Source: Treponema sp.
Lineage (GTDB): Bacteria; Spirochaetota; Spirochaetia; Treponematales; Breznakiellaceae
DNA: 38,943 bases
NCBI GenBank assembly: GCA_031263265.1
Contig: JAISGE010000143.1
Location: 1 to 38,943, forward strand
Direction of reading: 5' to 3'
In this document: positions 16,489-24,808 of the stretch, piece after piece
Position numbering within the stretch: position 1 is the stretch's first letter
Layout of the letters: every line of letters begins with the position of its first letter
Notes under the pieces: model-generated
Told to the model about the DNA's origin: nothing
Database searches by the model: none
What the model saw: the letters and a program-made list of their open reading frames with translations, nothing else
Translations under genes and position numbers: made by a program

Positions 16489-18141
16489 ATGACTGGGGTT
16501 CAAGGCGGGAACCAGATACTACCCAAGGGGCTTATTCCTATGGGAGCAGTATTGCTGGGGGCAGTATTGTTTGCCGGCGGGTTTCCCAATCTTGTATGGG
16601 AAGAGGGTTTACCTTTTTTAGCATGGATTGCCTATGTGCCGGTGTTTTGGCTTACTTATCAAGTGGGCTTTGCGAGTTCTTGCCTATGGGGGGCTCTTTA
16701 TGGGTATGGGGCATATAGTCTTTTTAATTACTGGTTAAGCGCTTTTCATCCGCTGGCAGGTTTAATCGTAGGGCTCATTTACCTTGTGTTTTTTATGCTC
16801 CTTTTTCCTCTCTTGAAATTGGCGGTGGTTCTTTTTCCGCGGCGGGGATATCTGGTCCAAGGGCTTTTGTGGATAAGTTTTGAATACCTGCGTACCCAAG
16901 GTTTTTTGGGGTATTCTTATGGTATCACCGGATATTCCCAGTGGCGGTTTATTCCCCTTATCCAGATCGCCGATACATTCGGGGTCTGGGGGGTTTCTGT
17001 GTTGGTGGTGTTTCCCTCGGCGTGGTTGGCCGCAGCTATAGCTCGTATTGCAAGACCTGAAAAACGAGAAAAAGAGGGAAAACAGGATCGGATTAAGGTA
17101 TTTTTAGTGCAGGAAGGGGTACCGGGGATGATGTGGCTTGGGGCCTTAATCGGGGCTTTGGTTTATGGCTATACCGCTCAGGTAGATTATGCTCACGCTC
17201 CTTCCGCACGGATAGCCTTGATTCAGCATAATACCGATCCATGGTTAGGGGGTATTAGGGAATACCGGAAAAATTACGAGGTCTTGAAACGGCTCTCTGA
17301 TGAGGCCCTCAAAGCAGATCCCAAACCGGATCTGGTGGTATGGTCTGAGACTGCCTTTGTTCCCCGGATTTACTGGCATATCACGTATCGAGATGATCAG
17401 CTCTCGTATACCTTAGTGAAGGAACTTATGGATTACTTATCCCTTCAGGAAGTTCCCTTTATTATAGGAAACGATGATGCCCGCAAAGACCCGGCGAAGA
17501 ATCCTGGAGCAGATCACCGGGTTGATTACAATGCAGCCATGCTCTTTGATCGGGGGCTTATTACCGGGGTGTATCGCAAGCTTCATCTGGTACCTTTTAC
17601 TGAGCATTTCCCCTATGAAAAACAGTTGCCGTTGATCTATGAGGCCCTCCGTAATGCGGATACCCATTTCTGGGAGCAAGGGAACGAGGCTACGGTGTTT
17701 ACCGTTAACGGCCTTACTTTTTCAAGTCCTATCTGTTTTGAGGATACCTTTGGTTATCTATCCCGGGATTTTGTGCGGAATGGGGCTGAACTTATTGTCA
17801 ACCTTACCAATGACGCGTGGTCGAACAGTCTCCCCGCCCAGATGCAGCATCTGTCTATGGCTGTGTTTCGAGCAGTGGAAAACCGGCGGGCTATGGTGCG
17901 TTCCACTGCTTCGGGCCAAACATGCGCGATAGATCCCAACGGCGCCATTATAGCTATGGCTGAGCCTTTTATTGAAACCCAGTTGACTGTCCAGGTTCCG
18001 GTGATTACTCTGGATTCAGGGTATACCAAATACGGGGATTTTTTGCCTCAATGCTGCGTGGTTGCCACGGTTATCCTATTGATCCTCGGTATCGGAGGGA
18101 GTATACTAAAACAAAGTAAAAAAGAGGGCTTTGCGGATTGA
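16489..18141 (+). CDS. lnt: Apolipoprotein N-acyltransferase
   Basis: An integral membrane enzyme that adds the third acyl chain to the N-terminal Cys of lipoproteins. The N-terminal ~190 residues hold about six membrane helices, followed by a periplasmic nitrilase-like domain from about residue 238 and a last membrane helix (CCVVATVILLILGIGGSIL). The catalytic triad is visible: E287 in VWSETAF, K364 in YRKLHLVPFTE and C416 in SSPICFEDTFG. It starts 6 nt after the HU stop and is probably co-transcribed. Active lipoprotein maturation fits the lipoprotein at 27351-28433. Confidence 0.95.
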   Translation: MTGVQGGNQILPKGLIPMGAVLLGAVLFAGGFPNLVWEEGLPFLAWIAYVPVFWLTYQVGFASSCLWGALYGYGAYSLFNYWLSAFHPLAGLIVGLIYLVFFMLLFPLLKLAVVLFPRRGYLVQGLLWISFEYLRTQGFLGYSYGITGYSQWRFIPLIQIADTFGVWGVSVLVVFPSAWLAAAIARIARPEKREKEGKQDRIKVFLVQEGVPGMMWLGALIGALVYGYTAQVDYAHAPSARIALIQHNTDPWLGGIREYRKNYEVLKRLSDEALKADPKPDLVVWSETAFVPRIYWHITYRDDQLSYTLVKELMDYLSLQEVPFIIGNDDARKDPAKNPGADHRVDYNAAMLFDRGLITGVYRKLHLVPFTEHFPYEKQLPLIYEALRNADTHFWEQGNEATVFTVNGLTFSSPICFEDTFGYLSRDFVRNGAELIVNLTNDAWSNSLPAQMQHLSMAVFRAVENRRAMVRSTASGQTCAIDPNGAIIAMAEPFIETQLTVQVPVITLDSGYTKYGDFLPQCCVVATVILLILGIGGSILKQSKKEGFAD

Positions 18142-18239
18142 CAATGTCATGTACCTCATAGGAAAATGAATAAAATGAGTTTTTGTATAACTGCAAAGGC
18201 TCATGAGATGTGTTTAATGTTTAAAAAAGGAAGGAAGAT

Positions 18240-18965
18240 ATGAACTCTCATAAGAAGATACTCATGGTGGATGATGAGCTTATCAATCTTGAGTTCTTTG
18301 AAGTCATGCTTACCAAACTTGGGTTTATCGTAGAAAAGGCCAGTGACGGAGTGGAGGCGCTAGAAAAAGTACGGCGTTTTTATCCGGATCTTATCATATT
18401 GGATAATATCATGCCTCGGATGTCCGGCTGGGAATGTACCAAAGCCTTAAAGGCAGATCCCCAATTTCGGGAAATTCCTATTATTATGCTTTCTGCCTTG
18501 GATGATGTTAAGGATAAGGTCGAGGGCTTTGAGCTGGGGGTGGATGATTATATCACCAAACCTTTTAATTTTTCTGAGGTTCTGGCACGGATCCGGGCAC
18601 TGCTTCGTAATCGGGATCTGTTTACTCAGATTCGGGTACGGGAGACCTGTTTGGGCCTTGCAGAAGAATTAAACACCGATATAAAAACTAATTTAGTGAA
18701 TTTTGTGCACAGTATTGATGCCTTGGACAACGCCATTGCCCAGATTGCCCCCGCTGGACTTATTGCTCAGGAACATACAGAGCAGCAGGATACTTTGGCT
18801 CAGGTCTTGGCGTTGGTGCAGGACAAAAGTCGAGCGGTAAGAAAACAGATTGCCGAATTAGATGCCTGTATTGAGAAGACGATTCTGGACTGGGAGGATA
18901 TAAAAAAAGATAGTAATGGGTTTATGGTTGGTGAAAATCATAGCCGAAGTCCCAGGGATCAGTAG
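18240..18965 (+). CDS. Response regulator with receiver domain and unclassified C-terminus
   Basis: A 241-aa two-component protein. The receiver domain (1-125) is intact: the acidic pair in LMVDDE, phospho-acceptor D55 in IILDNIMPRMSG, Ser of MLSALDD and Lys of YITKPFN. The C-terminal ~110 residues are helical (ETCLGLAEELNTDIKTNLVN, then QDKSRAVRKQIAELDACIEK) and match no DNA-binding, GGDEF or CheB-like domain I know. The first helix has the shape of a phosphotransfer or chemotaxis-type helix without a clear catalytic motif. GGAAGGAAG precedes the ATG. No histidine kinase is adjacent, so it is an orphan regulator. Confidence 0.88.
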   Translation: MNSHKKILMVDDELINLEFFEVMLTKLGFIVEKASDGVEALEKVRRFYPDLIILDNIMPRMSGWECTKALKADPQFREIPIIMLSALDDVKDKVEGFELGVDDYITKPFNFSEVLARIRALLRNRDLFTQIRVRETCLGLAEELNTDIKTNLVNFVHSIDALDNAIAQIAPAGLIAQEHTEQQDTLAQVLALVQDKSRAVRKQIAELDACIEKTILDWEDIKKDSNGFMVGENHSRSPRDQ

Positions 18966-19058
18966 GTTCTTAAGAGCGGGGGTATAGAGTAAGCTGTTGT
19001 CCTATGCTGCGTTTGTAGTACTTTAAAAAAGTAAAAAGATGAGAAATTAAGGTAATAC

Positions 19059-19481
19059 ATGGCTAATCAAGAAGGAAAAAGAAAAGAGGGTTCCCGCTTA
19101 GTCACTTTTGGGGTTGGTACGCGCTTTGATGGGTACTTGAAATTTACCGAGACCCTTTGCATCCGCGGACAATTTAAGGGTACCATAGAAGCTCAGGGTA
19201 CCCTGATTGTGGATAAGGGAGCGGTGGTTGAGGCGGATCATATCTCGGTAAGTTCCCTCGCGGTATATGGAACCGTGGTGGCTCCGGTATATGCAGTGGA
19301 TAAGATTGATATGTTTCCTGGAGCCAAAGTTCGAGGAGACCTTATTGCTGCCCGTTTACGGATTGCCGATGGGGTGCTGTTTGAAGGCCAATGTACCATG
19401 ACCCAGGTAGAGCAGGAGGTAGAAATATTCTCAAGGCCGACTCAAGAGATCAAAGCGGAATTGCAGAGAACCAATGAGTGA
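19059..19481 (+). CDS. Bactofilin (polymer-forming cytoskeletal protein)
   Basis: A 140-aa protein with a central beta-helix of short repeats (FDGYLKFTETLCIRGQFKGT, GTLIVDKGAVVEADHISVS, VRGDLIAARLRIADGVLFEG) flanked by polar tails, the pattern of bactofilins. These form membrane-linked filaments that guide cell shape; in spirochaetes they may link to periplasmic flagella or cell-wall work. The gene overlaps pncC by 8 nt. Confidence 0.9.
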   Translation: MANQEGKRKEGSRLVTFGVGTRFDGYLKFTETLCIRGQFKGTIEAQGTLIVDKGAVVEADHISVSSLAVYGTVVAPVYAVDKIDMFPGAKVRGDLIAARLRIADGVLFEGQCTMTQVEQEVEIFSRPTQEIKAELQRTNE

Positions 19482-19941
19482 TGCAGAAAAGGTGATTAGC
19501 CGTTTGGCTGCAGCTTCCCAGACCCTCGTGGTGGCAGAGTCTTGTACCGCGGGACTGGTGGCAGACCTCTTGGCTCAGGTTCCGGGAGCTTCCCGGGTAT
19601 TCTGGGGCGCTTATATTTCCTATACGGTAGCAGCCAAGATCGCTATGCTCGGTTTGGATGCTGCGGTGATCCGACGATACGGGGCGGTGAGCCGGGAAAC
19701 TGCCTGTGCCATGGCCCAGAGTGCACTGCAACGGAGCGGCACTGATATGGCTGCTGCGGTAACCGGTTTGGCAGGGCCTGAAGGGGATGGTACAAACGTG
19801 CCTGTAGGAACCGTATGGATAGCTACCGCGGTACGGGGGGATGAAGTGCAGGCTCAGGTATTTCACTATACCGGTTCCCGGCAGGACTTGCGTTGTGCTG
19901 CGGCGAGAGCGGTTATAGGAGAACTCATACGCCGGCTTTAG
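19474..19941 (+). CDS. pncC: Nicotinamide-nucleotide amidohydrolase (CinA C-terminal family)
   Basis: A 155-aa stand-alone CinA C-terminal domain that would deamidate NMN to NaMN in NAD recycling. Motifs are AESCTAGLVA (catalytic Ser), YTVAAKIAML (Lys), AVTGLAGPEGDGTNVPVG and TVWIATAV. The N-terminal MoeA-like part found in full CinA is absent. It starts inside the bactofilin reading frame (8-nt overlap), a sign of coupled translation. Confidence 0.92.
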   Translation: MSDAEKVISRLAAASQTLVVAESCTAGLVADLLAQVPGASRVFWGAYISYTVAAKIAMLGLDAAVIRRYGAVSRETACAMAQSALQRSGTDMAAAVTGLAGPEGDGTNVPVGTVWIATAVRGDEVQAQVFHYTGSRQDLRCAAARAVIGELIRRL

Positions 19942-19984
19942 TTAAACTGAAGAGTACATAAACGATTTTGTTCAAGTGGGTGGC

Positions 19985-20013
19985 TTGACAGAGAAAATGC
20001 TCAAAACTATATT
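19985..20013 (+). promoter_or_regulatory. Near-consensus promoter for the rho leader
   Basis: TTGACA (19985-19990), a 17-nt spacer and TATATT (20008-20013). It would give a leader of about 358 nt before the rho start at 20378. Two further TATAAT boxes (20058-20063 and 20080-20085) lack good -35 partners. Confidence 0.55.
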
Positions 20014-20027
20014 AAGGAAAGAGGATA

Positions 20028-20075
20028 ATGAAACCGCGAATGGGCTTGTATTATCCTTATAATAGCTGTAATTGA
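20028..20075 (+). CDS. Putative 15-aa leader peptide upstream of rho
   Basis: ATG at 20028 follows AAGGA (9 nt upstream) and GAGG (3 nt upstream) and encodes MKPRMGLYYPYNSCN before TGA. It begins about 7-10 nt after the expected transcription start. A hairpin (ATAGCT at 20062-20067 with AGCTAT at 20077-20082) overlaps its end. It could be a translated control element for the rho leader, comparable in concept to the E. coli rho leader peptide, but not similar in sequence. Confidence 0.3.
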   Translation: MKPRMGLYYPYNSCN

Positions 20076-20210
20076 AAGCTATAATCCTTCAAATGAAACA
20101 TACTAATCTTAACAGGAAACGACCGGCTTGGGGTATAAGAGGGTAGATGCTTCTCATTTTGTTCTTCCAGGAACGAAATAACGAGAAATAGAACAATAGA
20201 TGATATGTTG

Positions 20211-20247
20211 AGGTTGTTTCAAAACTTCAGGTTTGAAACAGCAACCT
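20211..20247. repeat. Palindromic intergenic repeat in the rho leader
   Basis: AGGTTG-TTTCAAA (20211-20223) pairs with TTTGAAA and CAACCT (20232-20238 and 20242-20247), giving a 7-bp plus 6-bp stem with a 3-nt bulge and an 8-nt loop. It shares its core with the degenerate copy at 286-310. It is the first of three hairpins in the rho leader. Confidence 0.45.
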
Positions 20248-20256
20248 TTAAAAAAC

Positions 20257-20329
20257 GCAGGCTCTCGAAGCTAAAGTCTTGAGAACCTGCAAGAGCCAAC
20301 TAAACCCTTGCCCGAGTTTTGAATGGCTC
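20257..20329 (+). promoter_or_regulatory. Second and third hairpins of the rho leader
   Basis: Hairpin 2: GCAGG (20257-20261) pairs with CCTGC (20286-20290) and, after a mismatch, six more pairs form. Hairpin 3: GAGCCA (20293-20298) pairs with TGGCTC (20324-20329) over a C-rich loop. They end about 50 nt before the rho start. Together with the palindrome at 20211-20247 they form a stacked, structured leader that may control rho expression; Rho autoregulation through its leader is known in E. coli. The remaining part of the 19942-20377 gap shows nothing else I can name. Confidence 0.35.
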
Positions 20330-20377
20330 AGTTAATCGAATAATACAACAAAATAATTGAATAGGTGGTTTACATCA

Positions 20378-22204
20378 ATGGCAGTAGTACGGAAAAGTCG
20401 AAAAGTTGAAACAACGGAACATGAAGAAGCCATGGCTTTTGATCGGGAAAACCTGCTCAAGGAGAACAGTATAGACAAGGCTGAATCCACGATCCGGTCT
20501 TTCGAGGGTACCCTTGAACCAGGAGTTCCAGAAGCCAGGGATTGGGAAGCGCCGATGGTTTCGGAAGAATTACGGGACGATGAGGCTTTGGATGAAGAGA
20601 ATGGGGAACGGCCAAACGGCCGGGTGGTGGTGCGGACAAAACTTCGACGAACCTACCGGACTCGTTGGGAATCGGGAACGCCTCCTGAAGGGGCAAGCCC
20701 CGAAGAAGTTCCTGCAGTAGATACGTCTTATCCAGCTCCCGCCAAAAACCGAAGTCGGGGCGCATATAACCGTAGCGTGGCTAATGCTGCAGGAGGATCC
20801 GGGGTATCCGCTCCTTCTGGTGAAGGGGCTCCGGTACTGCCCCTACCGACTTTACCCAAGAACCTTCCTTCTATGCCGGACATTTACGGTAAACCTGAAC
20901 CCAGGATGGATCAGGATAATGGCAAGTCCCGGCTCTGTATCAATGAACTCATCCGGCTTAACATGATAGATCTACGGGAATTGGCAGGGTGTTACAGTAT
21001 TTCCCATGAAGATATGATGTCCTTAAAAAAGCAGGAGATTGTCTTTGCCATCCTCAAGGCCCATACAGAACGAGGAGGCATCATCTATGCCTATGGGTCC
21101 CTGGAAATACTCCCGGATAGCTATGGTTTTTTGCGGAGTCCCCAGAATTCCTACCTGCCTGGGCCAGATGATATTTATATCAGTCCCAGCCAAATCAGAC
21201 TTTTTGCCCTTAAAACCGGGGATACGGTCTATGGCCAAATCCGCAGTCCCAAAGAACAGGAGCGTTTCTTTGCCATGCTCCGGGTGGAGACGGTGAACTA
21301 TGATGATCCCACCGTAGCCCAGAACCGGATTCCCTTTGATAACCTCACCCCCTTGTATCCCAATCAAAAACTCGATCTGGAAACCATTACCGAAGATTTT
21401 TCCACCCGGATTATCAATCTTTTTTGCCCCATTGGAAAAGGGCAGCGGGCTATCATTGTGGCGCCTCCCCGAACTGGAAAGACCATTATGATGCAGAAGA
21501 TCGCCAATGCCATTACTAAGAACCATCCTGAAGTATACCTTATTGTGCTACTCATTGATGAGCGGCCTGAAGAAGTTACCGATATGGAGCGAACGGTCCG
21601 GGCAGAGGTTGTTTCCTCTACTTTTGATGAGCAGGCTTCCCGGCATGTACAAGTTACCGAAATGGTCTTGGAAAAGGCCAAACGGTTGGTGGAACACAAG
21701 AAGGACGTGGTGATTCTCTTGGATTCTATTACCCGGCTTGCCCGGGCCTATAACCAGACCATCCCTACATCGGGGAAGATCCTCTCAGGGGGTGTTGATT
21801 CCAATGCCCTGCATAAGCCCAAGCGTTTTTTTGGAGCAGCCCGGAACATTGAGGAGGGGGGGAGTCTCACCATCATTTCTACTGCCTTGGTTGAAACCGG
21901 AAGCCGCATGGATGAAGTTATCTTTGAGGAGTTTAAGGGTACTGGTAACTTGGAAATTAACCTTGATAGACGGCTCTCTGATAGGCGGCTCTTTCCAGCT
22001 ATCAACATCAAGAAGTCTGGCACAAGGAAAGAAGAACTCTTGCTTTCCGAAGAAGAACTCCAGAAAATATGGATCCTTCGAAAAGTTATCAACCCTATGG
22101 AAGATATCGAGATCATCGAACTGCTAGTTGACAGGATGAAGAAAACCAAGAATAATGAAGCGTTCCTCAAATCTATGAATACCGGAACTGCTGGTATGGA
22201 TTGA
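20378..22204 (+). CDS. rho: Transcription termination factor Rho
   Basis: A hexameric RNA-dependent ATPase that ends transcription. From ATG 20378 (AGGTGG 10 nt upstream; the TTG at 20357 is rejected) the protein is 608 aa, far longer than the 419 aa of E. coli. An acidic and basic, low-complexity extension of about 185 residues precedes the Rho N-terminal domain (LCINELIRLNMIDLRELA). The cold-shock RNA-binding domain follows (YAYGSLEILPDSYGFLRSP), then Walker A APPRTGKTIMMQ at about 362, LLIDERPEEVTDM and Walker B VVILLDSITRLARAYN. N-terminal insertions of this kind occur in Rho of several phyla. rpmE follows at 52 nt. Confidence 0.96.
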   Translation: MAVVRKSRKVETTEHEEAMAFDRENLLKENSIDKAESTIRSFEGTLEPGVPEARDWEAPMVSEELRDDEALDEENGERPNGRVVVRTKLRRTYRTRWESGTPPEGASPEEVPAVDTSYPAPAKNRSRGAYNRSVANAAGGSGVSAPSGEGAPVLPLPTLPKNLPSMPDIYGKPEPRMDQDNGKSRLCINELIRLNMIDLRELAGCYSISHEDMMSLKKQEIVFAILKAHTERGGIIYAYGSLEILPDSYGFLRSPQNSYLPGPDDIYISPSQIRLFALKTGDTVYGQIRSPKEQERFFAMLRVETVNYDDPTVAQNRIPFDNLTPLYPNQKLDLETITEDFSTRIINLFCPIGKGQRAIIVAPPRTGKTIMMQKIANAITKNHPEVYLIVLLIDERPEEVTDMERTVRAEVVSSTFDEQASRHVQVTEMVLEKAKRLVEHKKDVVILLDSITRLARAYNQTIPTSGKILSGGVDSNALHKPKRFFGAARNIEEGGSLTIISTALVETGSRMDEVIFEEFKGTGNLEINLDRRLSDRRLFPAINIKKSGTRKEELLLSEEELQKIWILRKVINPMEDIEIIELLVDRMKKTKNNEAFLKSMNTGTAGMD

Positions 22205-22255
22205 GGACTTTATCTTTTTACATTTTGCTATTTAAGGATATCAAAGGATTACGAT

Positions 22256-22459
22256 ATGAAAGAGAAAATTCATCCTAAATATGTACCGGCTAAGATTACC
22301 TGTGCCTGCGGGAATGTGATCGAAACTCGTTCTACGGCTCGAGACATCAAGATCGAAATTTGTTCTGCCTGTCATCCCTTCTTTACGGGTAAGCAGAAAC
22401 TGGTGGATACTGCAGGCCGTATCGAACGATTCCGCAGAAAGTACAATATCAAGGACTAA
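22256..22459 (+). CDS. rpmE: 50S ribosomal protein L31 (zinc type)
   Basis: A 67-aa large-subunit protein starting MKEKIHPKYVPAKITCACGN. Four zinc ligands are present as CAC (C16, C18) and CSAC (C36, C39), so this is the zinc-binding form rather than the zinc-free paralogue. The C-terminus GRIERFRRKYNIKD is typical. The rho–rpmE pair is common in bacteria. Confidence 0.97.
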   Translation: MKEKIHPKYVPAKITCACGNVIETRSTARDIKIEICSACHPFFTGKQKLVDTAGRIERFRRKYNIKD

Positions 22460-22503
22460 CAAACCAAGGCGGTGGGATCTGATTGATCAAGGGAACGTGA
22501 ATC

Positions 22504-24102
22504 GTGCAGCACGAAGAAACCATCGAGGTTGAATTATTAGACACCACCCTCAGAGACGGCGCTCAGGGACAGGGGATTAGTTTCTCTATACAGGATAAAC
22601 TCTCCTTGGTTCAGGTCTTGGATGAACTGGGGATTACCTGGATTGAGGCAGGGAATCCTGGGAGCAACCCCAAGGATATGGAATTCTTTCACCGTGCTAA
22701 GCATCTCAAACTGGAACATGCCCGGCTCTGTGCGTTTGGTTCAACCCGGAAAAAGCATATCCCTCCAAAGGCGGATCCGCACCTTCAGAGTCTTTTGGAC
22801 GCTGCTACTGAAACTGTCGTGATCTTTGGGAAAAGCTGGAACCTCCAGGTAACCGATGTATTGGGGGTGAGCCTTGAGGAGAATTGTACCATGATCGCCG
22901 AGACCGTGGCTTTTCTCAAGGAAAAAGGCCGTACCGTAATCTACGATGCAGAACACTTCTTTGACGGCTGGCGCGCTCATCCTGAATATGCCCTTAAAAC
23001 GCTGTATGCAGCCCTGGAAGCAGGGGCGGATCGGCTTGTGCTCTGTGATACGAATGGAGGCAACTTTCCCGATTGTATCGCCCAAGGAACCGTCGCCGCG
23101 CTAAAGCTGATACCTCCTACCCAAAACCCGCCTCTGGTAGGTATCCATGCCCATAATGATGCGGATATGGCCAGTGCCTGTTCCCTCACCGCAGTGCAAG
23201 CCGGATGCCGCCATGTCCAGGGAACCCTTTTGGGATTTGGGGAGCGGTGTGGCAATACAAGCCTGGCAGCGGTAATCCCCAGCATCGTGCTGAAATTGGG
23301 GCTTCGCTGTCTTCCCAGGGGAAAATTAGAACAGCTTTTTCAGTTGAGTCATCGGGTTGCGGAGATTGCCAATGTAGCGATTCCCGACAATATGCCTTAC
23401 GTGGGAGCCCATGCCTTTTCCCATAAAGGGGGGATGCATGCCGACGGAATCCTCAAAGTACGCCGTTCTTTTGAGCATATTGATCCTAGCTTAGTGGGGA
23501 ATGACCGGCATTTTCTTATGAGCGAGGTAGGGGGCAGATCCGTTATTGCCGAACGGGTCAAGAAACTAGATCCAACTATTTCCAAGGATCATCCGGTTAC
23601 GGCAGCTTTAGCCTTACGGCTCAAGGCCCTGGAAGCTGTGGGCTGGCAGTTTGAAGGGGCTGATGCTAGTTTTGAACTTTTAATCCGTCAGGAACTAGGT
23701 ACCTATAAGCCCCTGTTCAAGATCGATGCCTATCGGGTAGTGAGTGAGCATCCCAGCGGAGGGTCCATTGCCTGCGCTCATGCCTGGGCTAAGGTATGGG
23801 TGGACGGCCAGCATGAAATAGCCGCGGCCGAAGGAGACGGACCGGTGAACGCCCTAGACGGCGCACTCCGCCGGGCACTGCAACGGTTTTATCCTGAACT
23901 GGAACAGGTGCGGCTTTTGGATTACAAGGTCCGGGTCATTGATGGTAAAGACGCCACTGCTGCCAAAGTCCGGGTGCTTATCGAATCCACTGACGGGGTC
24001 AGCACATGGAATACCGTAGGGGTTTCTGAAGACATCATCAATGCCAGCCGTGCTGCCCTCGTAGATTCTATCGAATACAAACTTTTGGCTGTCCATCTTT
24101 AG
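22504..24102 (+). CDS. cimA: Citramalate synthase
   Basis: This would condense pyruvate with acetyl-CoA to (R)-citramalate, the threonine-independent route into isoleucine. The 532-aa protein has the alpha-isopropylmalate-synthase-type barrel: LLDTTLRDGAQGQG with metal-binding Asp, EAGNPGSNPKD, VGIHAHNDADMA with the metal His pair, and GFGERCGNTSLAAVIPS. A C-terminal regulatory LeuA-dimer-like domain follows from about residue 400. YDAEHFFDGW is typical of the CimA-type subfamily rather than LeuA or homocitrate synthase. The start is GTG at 22504 with AAGGGA upstream. The gene implies amino-acid synthesis. Confidence 0.9.
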   Translation: MQHEETIEVELLDTTLRDGAQGQGISFSIQDKLSLVQVLDELGITWIEAGNPGSNPKDMEFFHRAKHLKLEHARLCAFGSTRKKHIPPKADPHLQSLLDAATETVVIFGKSWNLQVTDVLGVSLEENCTMIAETVAFLKEKGRTVIYDAEHFFDGWRAHPEYALKTLYAALEAGADRLVLCDTNGGNFPDCIAQGTVAALKLIPPTQNPPLVGIHAHNDADMASACSLTAVQAGCRHVQGTLLGFGERCGNTSLAAVIPSIVLKLGLRCLPRGKLEQLFQLSHRVAEIANVAIPDNMPYVGAHAFSHKGGMHADGILKVRRSFEHIDPSLVGNDRHFLMSEVGGRSVIAERVKKLDPTISKDHPVTAALALRLKALEAVGWQFEGADASFELLIRQELGTYKPLFKIDAYRVVSEHPSGGSIACAHAWAKVWVDGQHEIAAAEGDGPVNALDGALRRALQRFYPELEQVRLLDYKVRVIDGKDATAAKVRVLIESTDGVSTWNTVGVSEDIINASRAALVDSIEYKLLAVHL

Positions 24103-24127
24103 TCGTGTCATTTCAAGCTGCGAGAGC

Positions 24128-24157
24128 TTGAGGCAATTAAGGTATTCCCATTATAAT
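24128..24157 (+). promoter_or_regulatory. Predicted promoter giving a leaderless pgsA message
   Basis: TTGAGG (24128-24133), an 18-nt spacer and a perfect TATAAT (24152-24157). The ATG of the next gene is only 6 nt after the -10 box, so transcription would start at or next to the A of the ATG. No Shine-Dalgarno lies within normal range. A small hairpin, CAAGCT/AGCTTG (24114-24130), sits at the -35 end and may be the cimA terminator. Confidence 0.4.
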
Positions 24158-24163
24158 AAAGCC

Positions 24164-24763
24164 ATGAAACTTGCCAATAAAATTACGTTGTTGCGGATCG
24201 TTCTTGCGCCGATTCTTTTTCTCATTTTTTTTATCCCCCTGATAAGCAGCCGCTGGGCCGTGGTGTCGGTTTTTATCATGGTTCCCCTGCTCATTATTGC
24301 GGAACTGACCGATTTTTTCGATGGTTATTACGCCCGTAAACGCGGTGAAGTGAGCAGTTTTGGTAAGTTATTTGATCCGTTTGGGGATGTGATCCTGCAT
24401 TTTACCCTATTTATCTGCCTGACCCTTACGGGAGCGGTGCATCCTTTGGTCCTCGCGTTGATCTTTTACCGTGAATTTTCCATGAATTTCGTCCGACTCC
24501 TGGCTATAGAAAAAGGGGTCGCCATTGGAGCCGGGAAAGGCGGAAAATTTAAAACCCTGTTTTATATCGTTACCATTTTTTATTTTCTGCTTTTTGAAAG
24601 CCTCCGCCGCTTAGGTATCGCCATACCAGAGGTGCCGGTTTTACCGATAATCGCCGCGCTCCTCAACATCGGATGTGTTATTACCGCATATAGTTCCTTC
24701 ATCTCATATCTTGTTCATTTTAGGACCCTGATAACCGGTAAGCATAGCGAACGGTCCCCGTAA
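24164..24763 (+). CDS. pgsA: CDP-alcohol phosphatidyltransferase (PgsA-like)
   Basis: A 199-aa membrane enzyme of phospholipid synthesis, most likely CDP-diacylglycerol–glycerol-3-phosphate phosphatidyltransferase. The family signature is complete: DFFDGYYAR, eight residues, G, then D-x3-D in GKLFDPFGD. About five or six hydrophobic helices surround it. ATG at 24164 (MKLANKITLLR) matches the family N-terminus; a TTG at 24128 in frame is less likely. The exact alcohol (glycerol phosphate, serine or inositol phosphate) cannot be fixed from sequence alone, but the rho–rpmE–pgsA neighbourhood supports PgsA. Confidence 0.88.
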   Translation: MKLANKITLLRIVLAPILFLIFFIPLISSRWAVVSVFIMVPLLIIAELTDFFDGYYARKRGEVSSFGKLFDPFGDVILHFTLFICLTLTGAVHPLVLALIFYREFSMNFVRLLAIEKGVAIGAGKGGKFKTLFYIVTIFYFLLFESLRRLGIAIPEVPVLPIIAALLNIGCVITAYSSFISYLVHFRTLITGKHSERSP

Positions 24764-24808
24764 CAGTACCGATCTGTTGAGACCATAAACCGGATTGATT
24801 GCGAGAAA

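Noticed and set aside
20058..20085. Two TATAAT boxes in the rho leader as separate promoters
   Set aside because: Neither has a reasonable -35 partner; they are partly explained as arms of a hairpin.
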